This document shows positions 1 to 10,370 of a stretch of DNA of 64,000 bases, piece by piece. The notes beneath the pieces were generated by a model. The model made no database searches. It was not told where the DNA came from and was given only the letters and a program-made list of their open reading frames with translations. The number at the start of each line of letters is the position of its first letter. The stretch's first letter is position 1. The position numbers were made by a program, and so were the translations under genes. This DNA comes from Euborellia annulipes (lineage: Eukaryota; Arthropoda; Insecta; Dermaptera; Anisolabididae): positions 1 to 64,000 of the forward strand of contig JAKCPI010025026.1 of assembly GCA_023213315.1 (NCBI GenBank). Direction: 5' to 3'.

Positions 1-436
1 TTCGTGTGCTACTTAATTTATTAACCTATATATAACTCTATATTATACTATAATATAAAGCGCTAGCGGCTGACTTCCTGTCCCTGTGTGTATCAGGCTA
101 GAATAAAAGGAAGTTGAGTCAAATCAAATAGAGTAATTTAAAATTTAAAATTTAAATTTTGCGAGCAATTGCAAAATTTCCAAACAGTAAGCAAAGGCGA
201 GCAAGGGGGTCCAGGAGGCGCAGCCCCCTGGCAAGTGAAAAACCCCCGAAGGCGGGCTTTTCCGCTTGTGTTTGTATATATTATTTACTAACTCTTGGGA
301 TGTTAAAATACATATCAAATGTTAATATCAATAAATAATATATTGAAACATATCATTTAGTTTTAATTTACCTAAGCTAAAATTCTAAGTAAAATGAATT
401 AAATTCTAATCTCTATATATATGTATTATGTTATAG
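1..436 (+). other. Intron sequence upstream of the GST penultimate exon
   Basis: No exon is recognisable here, and the acceptor AG at 435-436 closes this stretch. It is AT-rich apart from a GC-rich patch at about 185-275 that looks like a piece of a dispersed repeat. The thioredoxin-like N-terminal exons of the GST are expected further left, outside the window. Confidence 0.5.
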
Positions 437-552
437 GAAAAGCGCCTGGAATGTTGGATTATATGATTTGGCCATGGTGTGAACGAATCAAAGTTCCTCC
501 TCTCATTTACAAAACCGAATATGAATTCCCTAAGGATGAATTTCCTCATTTG
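437..552 (+). CDS. Glutathione S-transferase omega, penultimate exon (C-terminal helical domain)
   Basis: This exon encodes 38 whole codons preceded by two bases that complete a split codon. The peptide contains GKAPGMLDYMIWPWCERI, matching the conserved omega-class GST stretch G-(D)-KPG-x-x-DY-x-x-WPW-x-ER in the alpha-helical C-terminal domain. Omega GSTs use an N-terminal active-site cysteine for glutathione-dependent thioltransferase and dehydroascorbate reductase reactions in the cytosol; that cysteine lies in earlier exons outside the window. The exon is bounded by acceptor AG (435-436) and donor GTAAGA from 553, and ends in phase 0, which joins in frame to the exon at 1236. The open frame runs on past both splice sites, but only the part between them resembles GST. 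I do not assign a specific paralog. Confidence 0.85.
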
Positions 553-1235
553 GTAAGACTTTTTTTTTTTAAACTTTCTTCTACACTCAATCAAAATCTT
601 GTGATCAATTGGGTCCGCATGTGTCTATAGACGAATATCAAACAGTTTGAAACAGGCATGAAATACTGGTGTTAATTAATAAGTCAACCAAACACAAACG
701 CTTTTATACACAACCAAGCTTCCTCCAGATCTCAGAGACAAATCCAAACCTCTGAGGCATTCATCAAATAGACCTGGGGACCAGCAAGACCCTCCTAACT
801 CCATTCTATCTTGAAAATGGCCCAAAAGGAAAGCCGAAACGTCGAGTAAATCTCTACATCCAACGCTACTTAACACGAGAAAACTTATCTTGGCATATAT
901 ATATCACTATGTTAACAAACAAATCTATCTAATAATTAGAAATTTTGTAATTTTTAGCTTGAAAAAGTGCAACTTCCATTCCATTCAATTCAATCTCCAT
1001 TTATTGGTACCAAAATTTCAGGCCCCATCAACTCTACGCCAATGTATATGTTATTATGGTTACCGAAACGTCTGCTTGAATAAAAGTGTAAAGGTGTTCG
1101 ACAACGCTGGTTTTATTCCTCCCAACTCCAATCTCAAAAATTTATTCCACTATTATTTGAATATGAATTTCTGTTATATTATGTGTTTGCAAAGTAATTT
1201 TAAATTTGTCTGTCATTTATTTTTTATTTTTTCAG
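553..1235 (+). other. Last intron of the GST gene, with a Penelope-like tail remnant
   Basis: GT at 553 and AG at 1234-1235, the latter after a T-rich tract. The region about 690-880 is much less AT-rich than the rest and contains a strong-to-weak stem followed by GCCGAAACGTCGAG near 829-846, the kind of tail seen in Penelope-like retroelements. Open frames here (for example 890-1276) have no recognisable protein content and read a different frame from the GST at its last exon. Confidence 0.6.
690..880 (+). mobile_element. Penelope-like element 3' tail remnant in the GST intron
   Basis: A block that differs in composition from the surrounding intron ends with TTGAAAA, one base, a GGC...GCC stem, then GAAACGTCG. 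The same order of a TGANGA-like motif, one extra base, a GC stem and GAAAC/GAAAT recurs at 11305, about 29400 (minus) and about 62930 (minus). The retroelement class is inferred from this tail alone; no reverse transcriptase is visible. Confidence 0.4.
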
Positions 1236-1355
1236 AGAGCTTGGAGAAAATCAATGCAAGAAGTGCCGGGGATTAAGGAGACAGCAATCGCCGCCGAAAG
1301 ACACGCAGCCTTCTTTGGTCCATACCTCTCTGGAAAACCAAATTATGATGTCTAA
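1236..1355 (+). CDS. Glutathione S-transferase omega, last exon and stop codon
   Basis: This exon encodes 39 residues and a TAA stop (1353-1355). It begins with RAWRKSMQEVPGIKET and ends FFGPYLSGKPNYDV. Joined in phase 0 to the previous exon it gives FPHL-RAWRKSM, the usual omega pattern FP-x-L-x-x-W-x-x-x-M, and the DY-like acidic C-terminus also fits that class. The acceptor is TTTTTTCAG at 1227-1235. Together the two exons supply about 77 residues, close to one third of a typical GST of about 240 residues. No stop or frameshift interrupts them, so the gene looks intact as far as it can be seen. I see no canonical AATAAA close behind the stop; an AATAATTAAA-like run at about 1367 is the nearest candidate. 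Confidence 0.87.
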   Translation, partial: RAWRKSMQEVPGIKETAIAAERHAAFFGPYLSGKPNYDV

Positions 1356-1789
1356 TCACTGAATGAATAATTAAATTTACTTTTAGTCTTCTCGGCTGCG
1401 ATAGCCATTAGATACTACAATTATTATATATTAATTATATCGAAGAAAATTTTATATTATTAATCTATGGTTTCCGGAGGACATAATTTAATCCAGTTAA
1501 GCATTTATAATTTATAAAAGAGACTTTTAATTGTTAAAAAACTTTCAAAAAGTAAAGTTTTTTTTTTTTTTTTTTTAATTTCTGTTATTAGAGCCTCGAA
1601 CTGTTTTTTTCGTCGCCTGCGGCGGACCCTCGCCTTTTCTTAATTATGAGAAGCCGTGTCGTCTGCCTTGGTCGGGCTTTCGCGTCTAGACAGGGGGGCG
1701 GCTGGGTTCGCCTGAGGCGGACCCTCGCCTTTTCTTAATTACGAAAACAAAATTATTATTACCCCTATTCCAATTCACTGCCTGTTTGA
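1356..1789 (+). repeat. 3' flank of GST with a short GC-rich direct repeat
   Basis: A GC-rich island holds two direct copies of a roughly 35-base unit (about 1614-1648 and 1709-1742, both containing GGCGGACCCTCGCC and TTTTCTTAATTA) that flank a unique GC-rich spacer. It leads directly into a family F repeat and may be its variable head. Confidence 0.55.
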
Positions 1790-1995
1790 GGATTTGTTTA
1801 CTTTCATAGAATATGAGAAATTGTAAGTTTAGAAATTAAGAACTCAAAAAGTTATAGGAATTTCGGAACGAAAATAATTTTCCTGTAATCCTTAGAAGGT
1901 CCTCTTTAAGTTTATAAAATTTCGTTTCAAAGTTCCAATGGCAAGTTGGTTAAACAGAGCGTGACAGACGAACATTAGCGAATTACATATATAGA
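1790..1995 (+). repeat. Dispersed repeat family F, copy 1
   Basis: Shares a core with 21043-21345 and 56440-56670: AACTCAAAAAGTTAT, then TTTTCCTGTAATC, AGAAGGTCCTCTTT, TTTCAAA-TTCCAA, and GAGCGTGACAGAC before a run of GACAGACGGAC-like units and an AT-rich end. Reverse-strand pieces lie at 17352-17520 and 43912-43985. The element class is unknown to me. Confidence 0.65.
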
Positions 1996-2810
1996 AAATA
2001 TATATATAATAAATATATAGATAGATAATATTTAGATTAAAAAAAAATAAAATTTCAATTGCTCAGGCTTCGCTTTTAGATGCCAATTAATGCATATCAA
2101 TCAATCTATTCGAGCTTTTCTGGCTTTAAAAAATAGATACGTATAATTATTATAGATTTTACATATATCTATATATATACTGTACATGAGAATCAGGCTT
2201 GGTTGCTCGATTTTAGAAAAGGGTGTGGGATGGGCTAGAATTTGGTTTTTTTTAATAAACAAATCCACTATTTTTAAAGTGAATTTTTAATTTTAATAAT
2301 CCAAAATATCTAGGGTAAGTTTGGACCTTGCCAGATGAGAATTGAAATTAATAAAAACTTCTTGTTCAAAAGAATATTGGTGCTAAAATAAACAATGACA
2401 ATAGAAATTAAAGACAATAAAACAATTTACTCATTCTAAAATTATTTTTTTAGAAGACGTAAAATAATGTTAAAACGCTTTTAAAATATTAGATTAAAAA
2501 CAATTAGTTGGCTTAACTTAAAAACAATTTTAAAATGTATTCCCTGTAGTCTTAAAAGCTCACTCTTCACATTTATTGTAATGTAATCCTTAAACTCTTC
2601 CAAGATTTTTCTTGATTTTTTGTTTCACATTGCTATTCTGTTTGGTTTATTATATTGAGCTCAAGTCTTGAGTGAAAAGCAAATCTGAATTCTTCTTTTG
2701 GGAAATTTCAGATCTCTTGATCCTCATTTAAATAAAATTCAAGAGCTCTCATGTAAAAAAAAAAACAGAAATATGTTTGAAGAAAGTAAAATATATATAT
2801 ATATATACAA
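1996..2810. other. AT-rich stretch with no recognised feature
   Basis: Low-complexity AT-rich DNA; I see no coding sequence, terminal repeats or RNA-like motif. Confidence 0.5.
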
Positions 2811-2811
2811 G

Positions 2812-2945
2812 GCGTGTTTTTTAAGTACCGTTTTGTAATAAAAAAATAACGAGCAGATATTTTTAAATAATTTTCTTTTCACATGAGACCCTGTACCTTA
2901 AACTACTTTTCTACATAATTTCCACCATTATTGACTTGGAGGGGG
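2812..2945 (-). pseudogene. Transposase C-terminal remnant
   Basis: On the minus strand one frame reads NNGGNYVEK, stop, FKVQGLM, followed by a T/A-rich terminus that resembles an inverted-repeat end. Short tails of the type NGGNYVEK are typical of the ends of mariner-like transposases. Only the last few tens of codons remain and a G-run abuts it at 2940, so it is a dead fragment. The superfamily is tentative. Confidence 0.4.
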
Positions 2946-3140
2946 GGGGGGGGGGGCAAACTTTCTCTCTTAAAATTTACTTACAAATACCGTAGGTACC
3001 TCAAATTTGGCCAAAAAAATATTTTAATTAATTTACAGTTTATATTTTCGTAGATATATTTTAAAATATTTTATTTAAAGAATAATATATATTAAAAAGA
3101 AGGGGGGGGGTCAAATACCCTCTCTCTCCCCTCCCCCTCA
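2940..3140. repeat. Poly-G runs around AT-rich DNA
   Basis: Runs of about 16 G (2941-2956) and 9 G (3103-3111), followed by CT/C-rich sequence. This resembles the G-rich and C-rich ends seen in the hAT MITEs of this window, but I cannot define termini. Confidence 0.4.
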
Positions 3141-3374
3141 AATGACGCCTCTGATATATAGAGCACTTAATCTGCAGGTTTTTAAATCTAGCTATACTCA
3201 AGAGAATATTCTTATTTTCGCTTATTAAAAAAAATAAATTGACTAATATTTAACTGCTTATTAATTAATAATAGAATCTTAGTTTAAAATATACGATGGA
3301 TGCATTTCAATATTTATACTAAATAAATAAGTGTTGATTTTAATAAAATAAGTTTCATTAGATAATTTGTTCTT
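3141..3374. other. AT-rich spacer, no feature recognised
   Basis: Nothing supportable beyond low complexity. Confidence 0.4.
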
Positions 3375-3832
3375 TAGGCCGGCCGCATGTTGAGGCGCAG
3401 CTTGGTGAGGTGACGCAGGGTGGCTCACGCTGGATTTCTGTGAAACACAAAAATGATAGGGACCGCGCCTCGCGTCACCATGCGATGTAACTTGCGGGGT
3501 CCCTATCATTTTTGTGTTTCACAGAAACTCACCGTGAGTCAAGGGCGGATACAAGGGGGGATTCGAAAAAAATACCTTTTTTTCTCAAAAAAATTTATTT
3601 TTAATGTAAAATTTTTAAAATTAATACTTAAAAATTTGATGTGTATTTATATTCTGGCAAACAAGTACAGAATGCGCTTTTAAATTACCGAAATTAAAAA
3701 AAAATAGTGTGCTGTGCGACGAGTCACACCAGATTACCCCCCCCCCCGAGAAACACCTCTGGATCCGCCCTTGCCGTGAGTCACCCTGCGTCACCTAACC
3801 AAGCTGCGCCTCAACATGCGGCTAGGCTTAAT
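3375..3832. repeat. GC-rich foldback element, split by a hAT MITE
   Basis: The left arm (about 3379-3470) contains GCATGTTGAGGCGCAGC, GTGACGCAGGGTG and TGTGAAACACAAAAATGAT. The right arm carries the inverse of each in reverse order (ATCATTTTTGTGTTTCAC at about 3505, CACCCTGCGTCAC at 3781, GCTGCGCCTCAACATGC at 3805). The family B hAT MITE at 3540-3773 interrupts the right arm, so the foldback is older. Confidence 0.8.
3540..3773 (+). mobile_element. hAT-type MITE, family B copy 1
   Basis: Inverted ends CAAGGGCGGAT and ATCCGCCCTTG, flanked by a perfect 8-bp duplication CCGTGAGT (3532-3539 and 3774-3781). Eight-base duplications and C-A-x-G-G-G-type ends are hallmarks of hAT transposons. It is 234 bp, too short for a transposase. 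Its right half (about 3652-3735) contains the family A terminal hairpin sequence, ending GTCACACCAGATTACC followed by a C-run. Confidence 0.88.
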
Positions 3833-4465
3833 GTTGACAGATTTTATTTTAGCAACATTTTGTCCCATCTTCTGAACTATCTTAAAATCTTTTTTAGTCC
3901 TGATGGTGGGAGCAATTGATGCAAAAATCCTGTCCACACTAAAGTTCGAAATTTCAAATTGAATTTTTTGTAACCTATGATGAATTTTTTGTAACCCATA
4001 ATCACAAACTAATAAGTTAATTATAAAGAAAAAATAAATCAATGTTCAAAAAAAAGCTTTGTTGAATTATAATTTTCCTGAGAAACATATTATTGTAGGA
4101 CATGTGTAGTTTTTTCAGGTGTTATGCTAATTATATAGCAGAAGAGTGTGAATTTAATTTATACTAATTGGTATATATTAATATATACGGGATATATCTG
4201 CTTTTGGAGTCATTTTCAAGAGTGTGAGATTCGGAAAAAATTGTCGAAAATGTAGAAAAACTAAATTACTTAAAAGTATTCAAGTTTCTTTTTTGATTAA
4301 AGTCCAATAAGAATATTTTGTATTTTGTTGTCTCGTGGAATATTTGTAGCCGTATAGTAGATACCAAGTTTTGCTTGGACTGGGCAAAATTTTTTTTTTT
4401 TTTAAACGTTATATAAACAAATATTTTTATCTATACCATCTGTCTCAGATACAGCGTAAAAATGG
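3833..4465. other. AT-rich stretch, no feature recognised
   Basis: Short open frames only; no similarity to anything I know. Confidence 0.4.
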
Positions 4466-4830
4466 AGAAGAATTAGGAATCGACCCCTACCCTCTGTTTC
4501 AGGAGAAGAATGTAGAAAGCAGGGGATATGTTCCATATTAGAGAGATGAGATGCGAACCCTTGACCCCTAGAATCTTCTTTCTTGACTTTAATCCCGCGG
4601 TTTGGGGTCGGCGGGCATGGGTTTTTGCGACAGGGAAGGAATAGAACAGGCCTGCCCGTCGCACGTTTTGTCGCCTTTTGAAAATATAGAAGACATGCAG
4701 AGAATAGAAGTACTCCCAGTCCCAGTTTAAGCAGCTCGTGGTCGCCATCGACGTACTCACAAGATGTGGGTCCCTGAGCTTTCTTGGCCTCTAGAATAAG
4801 AGGCAGAAACCCACTGAGCTATGGACCAAG
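4466..4830 (-). repeat. Repeat family G with tRNA-like head, copy 1
   Basis: Read on the minus strand it starts near 4815 with a tRNA A-box-like TAGCTCAGTGGG, then a segment homologous to 35213-35400 (shared GATGGCGACCACGA, CGTGCGA-GGGC, GTCGCAAAAAC, CCGCCGACCCC). It has a second tRNA-like motif, GGGTTCGCATCTC, at about 4545-4560. In the shared segment one frame reads YVDGDHELLKLG here and YVDGDHDLPELG in the other copy. It may be a tRNA-headed retroposon or a fragment of a coding element. Confidence 0.5.
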
Positions 4831-4835
4831 GACTA

Positions 4836-5194
4836 GTATTTATATTTTGTTACCATGGCAACCATTTCTCCTATCTTCTCTATGAACTACAAGAGTAAAG
4901 TGGCCTTCAGAAGATTTCAATGGCAAAATGAGAATATACATTTGAAAAAGCATTTAAAAAATAATTGATTTTTGAATTTTAATCAAAATCGTTGGTGCCA
5001 ATTTTGAGAAAATCGGAAAAAAACTGAAAAACTACATCAGTAAAGTACCACCATGTTGCGAAAACCTTTTTTTTTTTTATTCAGGGGGACCTCAAAACGT
5101 GAAGATCCATTCAAATCTCTATCATCGAATTTTTGACATGAATCCAATACTTAATAATCTATATATTAAAATATATAGAGGTAAGAGAAAGTAA
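4836..5194 (-). mobile_element. Family A element, internally deleted
   Basis: Minus-strand copy recognised by TTGTTACCATGGCAACC, TTTCAATGGCAAAATGAG, AATCAAAATCGTTGG, CTCAAAACGTG, TTTTTGACATGAATCC and the head GGTAAGAGAAAGT. The segment between the TCAGTAAAGTAC motif and the CATGTTGCGAAAACC motif is missing. Confidence 0.85.
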
Positions 5195-5469
5195 TAATGT
5201 CTGCAAAATGCGCACTCATTTGCCCATCGCCTTTGAATTTTGAGAATTTTCAAAATTTTTTAAAACTAAGCATAAGGGGGCACAAGGAACTAAATTAATT
5301 TCACATTCCAATAAAATTAGAAATTTATTATTTAGAATCTTTTATAGCTTAAAATTACCTTAAATAATACATATTAAATTAATAGAACTAGAAAAGATAG
5401 ATTTTTAATAACGCGATTTTAATTATGCATTTGAACGTAACATGTCAAAAAGGCCATTTAAACTCTCTT

Positions 5470-5715
5470 TAAATTCCTTGGGCCCAGTGGTAGAGTATCC
5501 GCCTTCTTGTGCTAAGGGTCTAAATAATATCCCGTGGACTAATTAGGGTAGAATAAAGACAAGCGCCTTGAATTGTGATTCTAAAGAAGAGATAGATTAA
5601 ATTGTTTCATCTGTCAAAGTTCCTCAGCAGAAATCTCTCATATTTCTTTTTCATTTCATAATTATTTGTCAAACATATTTTTCAGATTGTTTATATAAAA
5701 TTATATTTAACAAAT
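5470..5715 (+). mobile_element. tRNA-headed SINE, family H copy 1
   Basis: A tRNA-like head with the A-box-like CCCAGTGGTAGAGTATCC is followed by a body (CCTTGAATTGTGATTCTAAAG, TCTGTCAAAGTTCCTC, TTCATTTCATAATTATTTG) that recurs at 14780-14935. A clear B box is not visible, so the head is degenerate. Confidence 0.55.
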
Positions 5716-6129
5716 GTGTGAGTATAAACATAGACAAATTCAAATTGAGGTATTCATTGAATATTAATATCTTATTCAAATGAATAGATCACCCGCCCCC
5801 CCTCGAGAATTATTTAAATATAAAAAATATAAATAAAAAATTATTTAAATAAAATTATATAGTATAAGGTGTCCGAGTTATAAAAAGAAATTGTCAATCA
5901 TTTGACGCACCATTAGGGTAATAATTTACTGACTATTAGAGCCCGGATGTTCATGCACAATCAAACTTTAAAATATGCATGCACTATGAAATAACAATAA
6001 ATGCACAATAAAGGGAAGAAAAATTGTAAAAATATGCTCTATCACAAATTAAGTCGCATTTTATATAGTATTTTTATTTTTGTTTATAACAATGAACAAC
6101 TACCAATTTCTCTAAATTCTTCTTCTCTT

Positions 6130-6180
6130 AAAAACATGCGTGCCTTTGGACATAGCTCAGTGGTAGATTTTCTGTCTATT
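6130..6180 (+). repeat. tRNA-like A-box fragment
   Basis: GGACATAGCTCAGTGGTAGA resembles the 5' part of a tRNA through the D arm, but no B box follows at tRNA spacing. A retroposon head remnant is more likely than a tRNA gene. Confidence 0.4.
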
Positions 6181-6189
6181 TATTTCAAT

Positions 6190-6528
6190 TTATTGGAAAC
6201 CAGAGAATTGAAATTAATTTTTTTTGTTGAGACGGAATGCAAAATGAAAATAATCCTGCAGGAAAATTTTGTTGTGTGTAAGGAAGGAAAAGAATGTTGT
6301 GATCAAACGAAAGAGTTTGGTTGCGGAAATGTTTTCTTTCGGACAAAATTTTTCAGTCCTGCGGAAAATTAGTTGGCGCAGATGTCTGTTGTTCGCTAAT
6401 GTGATGTATATGTGTTTGGAAATTTCAGGGGGGCCAGAGCCCACAGCAAGACCCCCTGATTGGAAACCAATTAAATTGAAATTCATTTCTTATTTTGTAT
6501 GAGACGGAATGCAAAATGAAAATAATCC
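6190..6528 (+). repeat. Direct repeat pair flanking a 200-bp segment
   Basis: A roughly 68-base unit occurs at about 6190-6257 and again at about 6457-6528. Both share ATTGGAAACCA, AAATTGAAATT and GAGACGGAATGCAAAATG followed by AAAATAATCC. The enclosed segment 6258-6456 is less AT-rich and ends with a G-run and a C-run. Open frames here (6001-6372, 6269-6502) cross the repeats and look fortuitous. Confidence 0.75.
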
Positions 6529-6719
6529 AGAAGAAACGAAAGATCTAAAAAAATCTGGTAATAATTGGCGCACTTCCCCTAATCGTTTTTTAAACTTTAA
6601 GCCTCGTGGGCCATGTGTTCTTTTTCACCTATTTTTTTTTTTTTCCATTTCTCAGGAATTATTTTTTTATATAAACGAACAATTTGAAAGGTACCTGCAT
6701 TAAAAAAATGCAGCTTGAA

Positions 6720-6796
6720 AAATAAGGACCATCCATCAAAATCTCGACATCGAATTTTCGACAAGAATAAATATAGGTAAGAGAAAGTAAAAACAA
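6720..6796 (-). mobile_element. Family A head fragment
   Basis: Minus-strand fragment with CATCAAAATCTCGACATCGA and GGTAAGAGAAAGT; everything else is missing. Confidence 0.75.
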
Positions 6797-7501
6797 TTTT
6801 ACAAATTTATTCAAATGTATTGACTACTAATAAATAACGACACTGTCTAAATGTTGAATATAACATTTAATCGCATCGATGATTTTATTAATTAAATTAA
6901 TAAATTCATTGATATCTAATCTTTCCAATAAGAGGAGTTAATGATCCGATTGTAAATACTAGATGAGATAAGTTAAGGCTAATGGAAGTGAGAGAGGAGG
7001 GGGGGGGGGAGGTTAATGAAAGGATGTATTTATATTGTCATTGATAATTAAATGTTATGTCAAAGAGAATTTCCATAATTCTAAACCACATGTTTAATTA
7101 TTTATTTATCAACCAATCCATCAGATCAAGTCTAGCAATTAATTTTAAATGGATAGACGAGGGAAACATTTATTAATCCTTTTTATCTATTTAGCATATC
7201 AGGTGCAATATTACTTTCTTTTACCAACTAGGATTTATTAGGGAGGCAGGTTAATGAAGGGATGGACGTACTGTACTTAGTTCCCTGGACTCATTTGCCC
7301 ACATTCGGTGGCAGAGGATTTTCGTTCCCACGAACCGCACCCTCCAAAATAAAAAAAAGTTTGAAATACGGATAATGTTCTTCAGAAAAAAATTTATTTT
7401 TGATGTTCTAATTAAGATCTAGGCCTTAAAGGGCCCGAGCCCCTTCAGAAGGGAAGATTTAAAAATTTAAAGAAGCCTTGTTTGAAAAGGATGGAATTTT
7501 T
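6797..7501. other. AT-rich stretch, no feature recognised
   Basis: Contains a short G-run near 7001 and no recognisable gene or repeat. Confidence 0.4.
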
Positions 7502-8284
7502 TTCCCCTGAATCCAAAAAAAGTAGTTTTCGCAACATTGTCTGTCTGTGTGTTTGTGTGTGTGTGTGTCTGTGAACAAAATATCTCAGGAACTAAAGGAG
7601 CTACGAGGTTGAAATTTTATATTTAAAATAAGCATCCATCCAAGGGGTAAAAATAAGCTTTTAAACAAAATCGGCCAAAAAGTACTAGTACTTTACTGAT
7701 GCACTTTTTTAGTTTTTTTTTTCGATTTTCTCAAAATTCACTCTAACGATTTTGATAAAAATTGAAAAATCAATTATTTTTTATATGCTCTTTATAAATG
7801 TTGTTCTCATTTTGCTCTCGAAATTGTTTGAAGCACACTTTACTCCTGTACTTCATAGGAAGGATAGAAGAAATGTTTGCCATGGTTACAAAATATAATT
7901 TATAAATTTTACATCTTGAATTTTAATATTGGGCCCTCGGGCTTGGTGTAGTTGGCAGCGTGCCTATCTTCTATACCGAACGTCGCGAGTTCGGACCCCA
8001 GGCAGTCCGATGATTTTATTTAAGCCATTTGGATACCAAATGGCTTAAATAGAAATGCCTGGACCCCCCAATAGAAATTATAAATAACAACGATTATCAT
8101 ATAAAGTCTTTTATGGCCTGAGTTGTCGAAAAGACTGTGAGAATCTGTGTGAGTGTGTGAATGAGAATTCTAATATATCGGCGGAAACTAATTATATCTT
8201 GACACAAAAATCTGGTGTGACAAGCACAGAATACCGAAGGTAAGAGAAAGTTGTGTGCTGTGCGGCCAGTCACGCTAGATTTTT
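7502..8284 (+). mobile_element. Family A element, head-truncated, interrupted by a SINE
   Basis: Plus-strand copy from CCCCTGAATCC through GTACTAGTACTTTACTGATG to the terminal hairpin (8210-8284, GGTAAGAGAAAG and CCAGTCACGCTAGA). The head is lost. A SINE splits it at 7930-8164 with a duplicated target. Confidence 0.88.
7930..8164 (+). mobile_element. tRNA-derived SINE (family S1) inserted into family A
   Basis: A-box-like GGTGTAGTTGG and B-box-like GAGTTCGGACCCC near the start, then the family S1 body with ATGGCTTAAAT, ATGCCTGGACCCCC, TATGGCCTGAGTTG and GAAAAGACTGTG. The flanks gaattttaatat (7918-7929) and gaattctaatat (8165-8176) are a target-site duplication with one change. This copy lacks a poly-A tail. 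Confidence 0.88.
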
Positions 8285-8956
8285 GTTGGTTTTCTACAAC
8301 TTCCATTATTGACAAGAAAAATACCAGAAATTTTATTAAAATTAACTTGTCCTGTTTCAACTATTTTTTTTTTTTATTAGCTCGTTGAAGTTTAAAGGAT
8401 TCGGGTCCCCTCAGAAGGCTCGGGTTCCTGGACCCCATAAACCTACGTCCCAGAGAGAAGCAATTTGCATTTGAAAATAGGGTTTAAAAGAGATATAGAA
8501 ATATTATTTATAAAAAAAACAGCTTTAAAGCTACCTTCTTTAGTAGAAAAATACTGCTAATGATTTGTGATCTAGGATAAAGTTAGGCCGCCCGCAGGGA
8601 AATCGTGGAAATTCTAATTCGAGTACAGGGGGCTCAATTATACTCTAAAAAAAATAGATTTGTTTTGAAAAGAATAAGAAAGAGAGAGAGAGATGAAATG
8701 GAAAGTCAATATAGCCTATAAATACCAATCAACATCTTTGTGCCCACCAAGACCTCTCCCGAGGGAAAGGGCAGCTAGCGATGAAAGAGAGGGGGACTTA
8801 CTTTTGGACTATCAATCTGAAACGATTATTAATATTTATGTTTAATACCATTCTTATGAATCTTTATGGACACCCAATAGTGCTATTTGCAGATTTCAAG
8901 AAAAAGATTTGAAAACAGAAGCAAAATCAACACATTTATCTCACTGCCGATTAAAA
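8285..8956. other. AT-rich stretch, no feature recognised
   Basis: No coding or repeat signature that I can support; a short GA-rich run lies at 8674-8692. Confidence 0.4.
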
Positions 8957-9302
8957 ACTTCTCTAATTGGCTTCTTGATTAGATTATTATTAAAAAATAG
9001 ACATTAGCCAAAAACAATTACATTTATTTAATGCGAATATTTCAATGTTAATACAATGATATCATCCTCAGGGCATACTAAAAATAATTATTAAACAAAA
9101 ATATTAACACTTCACTCACAGGTGAAAATAGTTCAAAATATTGACAAAAAAAAAAAAAAAAAATGTTGACATTTTAGTATGTGCTGATCATTATATTGAT
9201 TATTAAAACAATCTTAGTGTGGTCATGGGCGTAGCCCGACATCTTGTTAGGGGGGGGGCGCCAACCCCTCGGTAGAGCGAGAGGGGGGGTTTGCAATTAA
9301 TA

Positions 9303-10370
9303 TATATTAGAGGAGAAGGTCCAAATTTCGGCTAGGGTTCAAATTCTGGCTAGTACTGTAATCAGTGTAAGGAGATGCTGCAATGTAGCCGCGATAGTAT
9401 GAAACAACTTCTCAGGGAACGCCCATTGCATGGTTGAAGAAGCTGCGCAATTCAGTGACAGTTGTTTGAGTGGTGGTAATTTTTTCGATTTTCGACAATT
9501 GAAAACTTTTACAGGTATGCATTTTTTAATTTACTGAATAGTCTAAAAGTTTGAATATATTACTCTCCATAAATAGTTGGGTTAAAGATACCCTAAGGTA
9601 CCATAATCGATATAATTCCAAGCTCTCAACCGACTGTAGAATTTTTTATTAACCTCAAACCGACGCCATAGTGAAGGTCTAAATTCGGGCTACTAGGAAA
9701 AAACAAACAAAGGACGTAAAGCCGTAAGGTCTTGACTCATTACTGGCACCCCATACAAAGAGGCACTTGCTCATTATATATACAATTATCTGAATATAAT
9801 AAATACATCTTGAGCAAGGGCGGATACAAGGGGGTGGGTAAAGGGGGTAATTATCCCTCCCGAAATTTGAAAAAAATACTTTTTTTTCTAAAAAAAAATG
9901 TATTTTTAATGTAAAATTTTAAAAATTAATACTTAAAAATTTGATTTGTATTTATATTCTGGCAAACAAGTACAGAATGCGTCTTTAAATTACCGAAATT
10001 AAGAAAAAATTGTGTGTTGTGCGACTAGTCACACCAGATTACCCCCCCCCCCCCTCCCCGAGAAACACCTCTGGGTCCGCCCTTGATCTTGAGTTAAATA
10101 TTTGTACATATTTTATTGTTTTATTCTAGTTTATTTTGGCCTAGCCCAAATTTAGACCACATCTCAAAAATTTGTGATTTTGAATATTTTTTTAAGTGAT
10201 AAAAAATAAATAAAATTAAAGGTATTTTAAAGCTCTTTAAATAGTTTATCGAAAGAAACCCTTCGAATGTACAATTTTATCATGGTTAGAGTTAATAATA
10301 TTCATTCTAACAAAAGTTATAACACAAAAAGTAAACAGTAGCCGAAATTTGGACCTTCTCCTCTAATATA
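9303..10370. mobile_element. TIR element (non-autonomous DNA transposon) inside the hAT element
   Basis: 31-bp inverted ends, perfect over their length: TATTAGAGGAGAAGGTCC at the left and the inverse at 10340-10370. AT-rich flanks hide the exact duplication. The motif GTCTAAATTCGGGCTA-like inside echoes the end sequence. It is itself interrupted at 9815-10085. Confidence 0.8.
9815..10085 (+). mobile_element. hAT-type MITE, family B copy 2
   Basis: Ends CAAGGGCGGAT and GTCCGCCCTTG, with a perfect 8-bp duplication ATCTTGAG (9807-9814 and 10086-10093). Same internal layout as the copy at 3540, including the family A-like terminal hairpin at about 9957-10041. It is the innermost of the nested elements. 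Confidence 0.9.

Noticed and set aside
890..1276. 128-codon open frame overlapping the last GST exon
   Set aside because: It reads a different frame from the GST and its content is intron sequence with no recognisable protein features.
6001..6502. Overlapping open frames of 123, 90 and 77 codons
   Set aside because: They cross a direct-repeat pair and a tRNA-like scrap; AT-driven composition and no domain.
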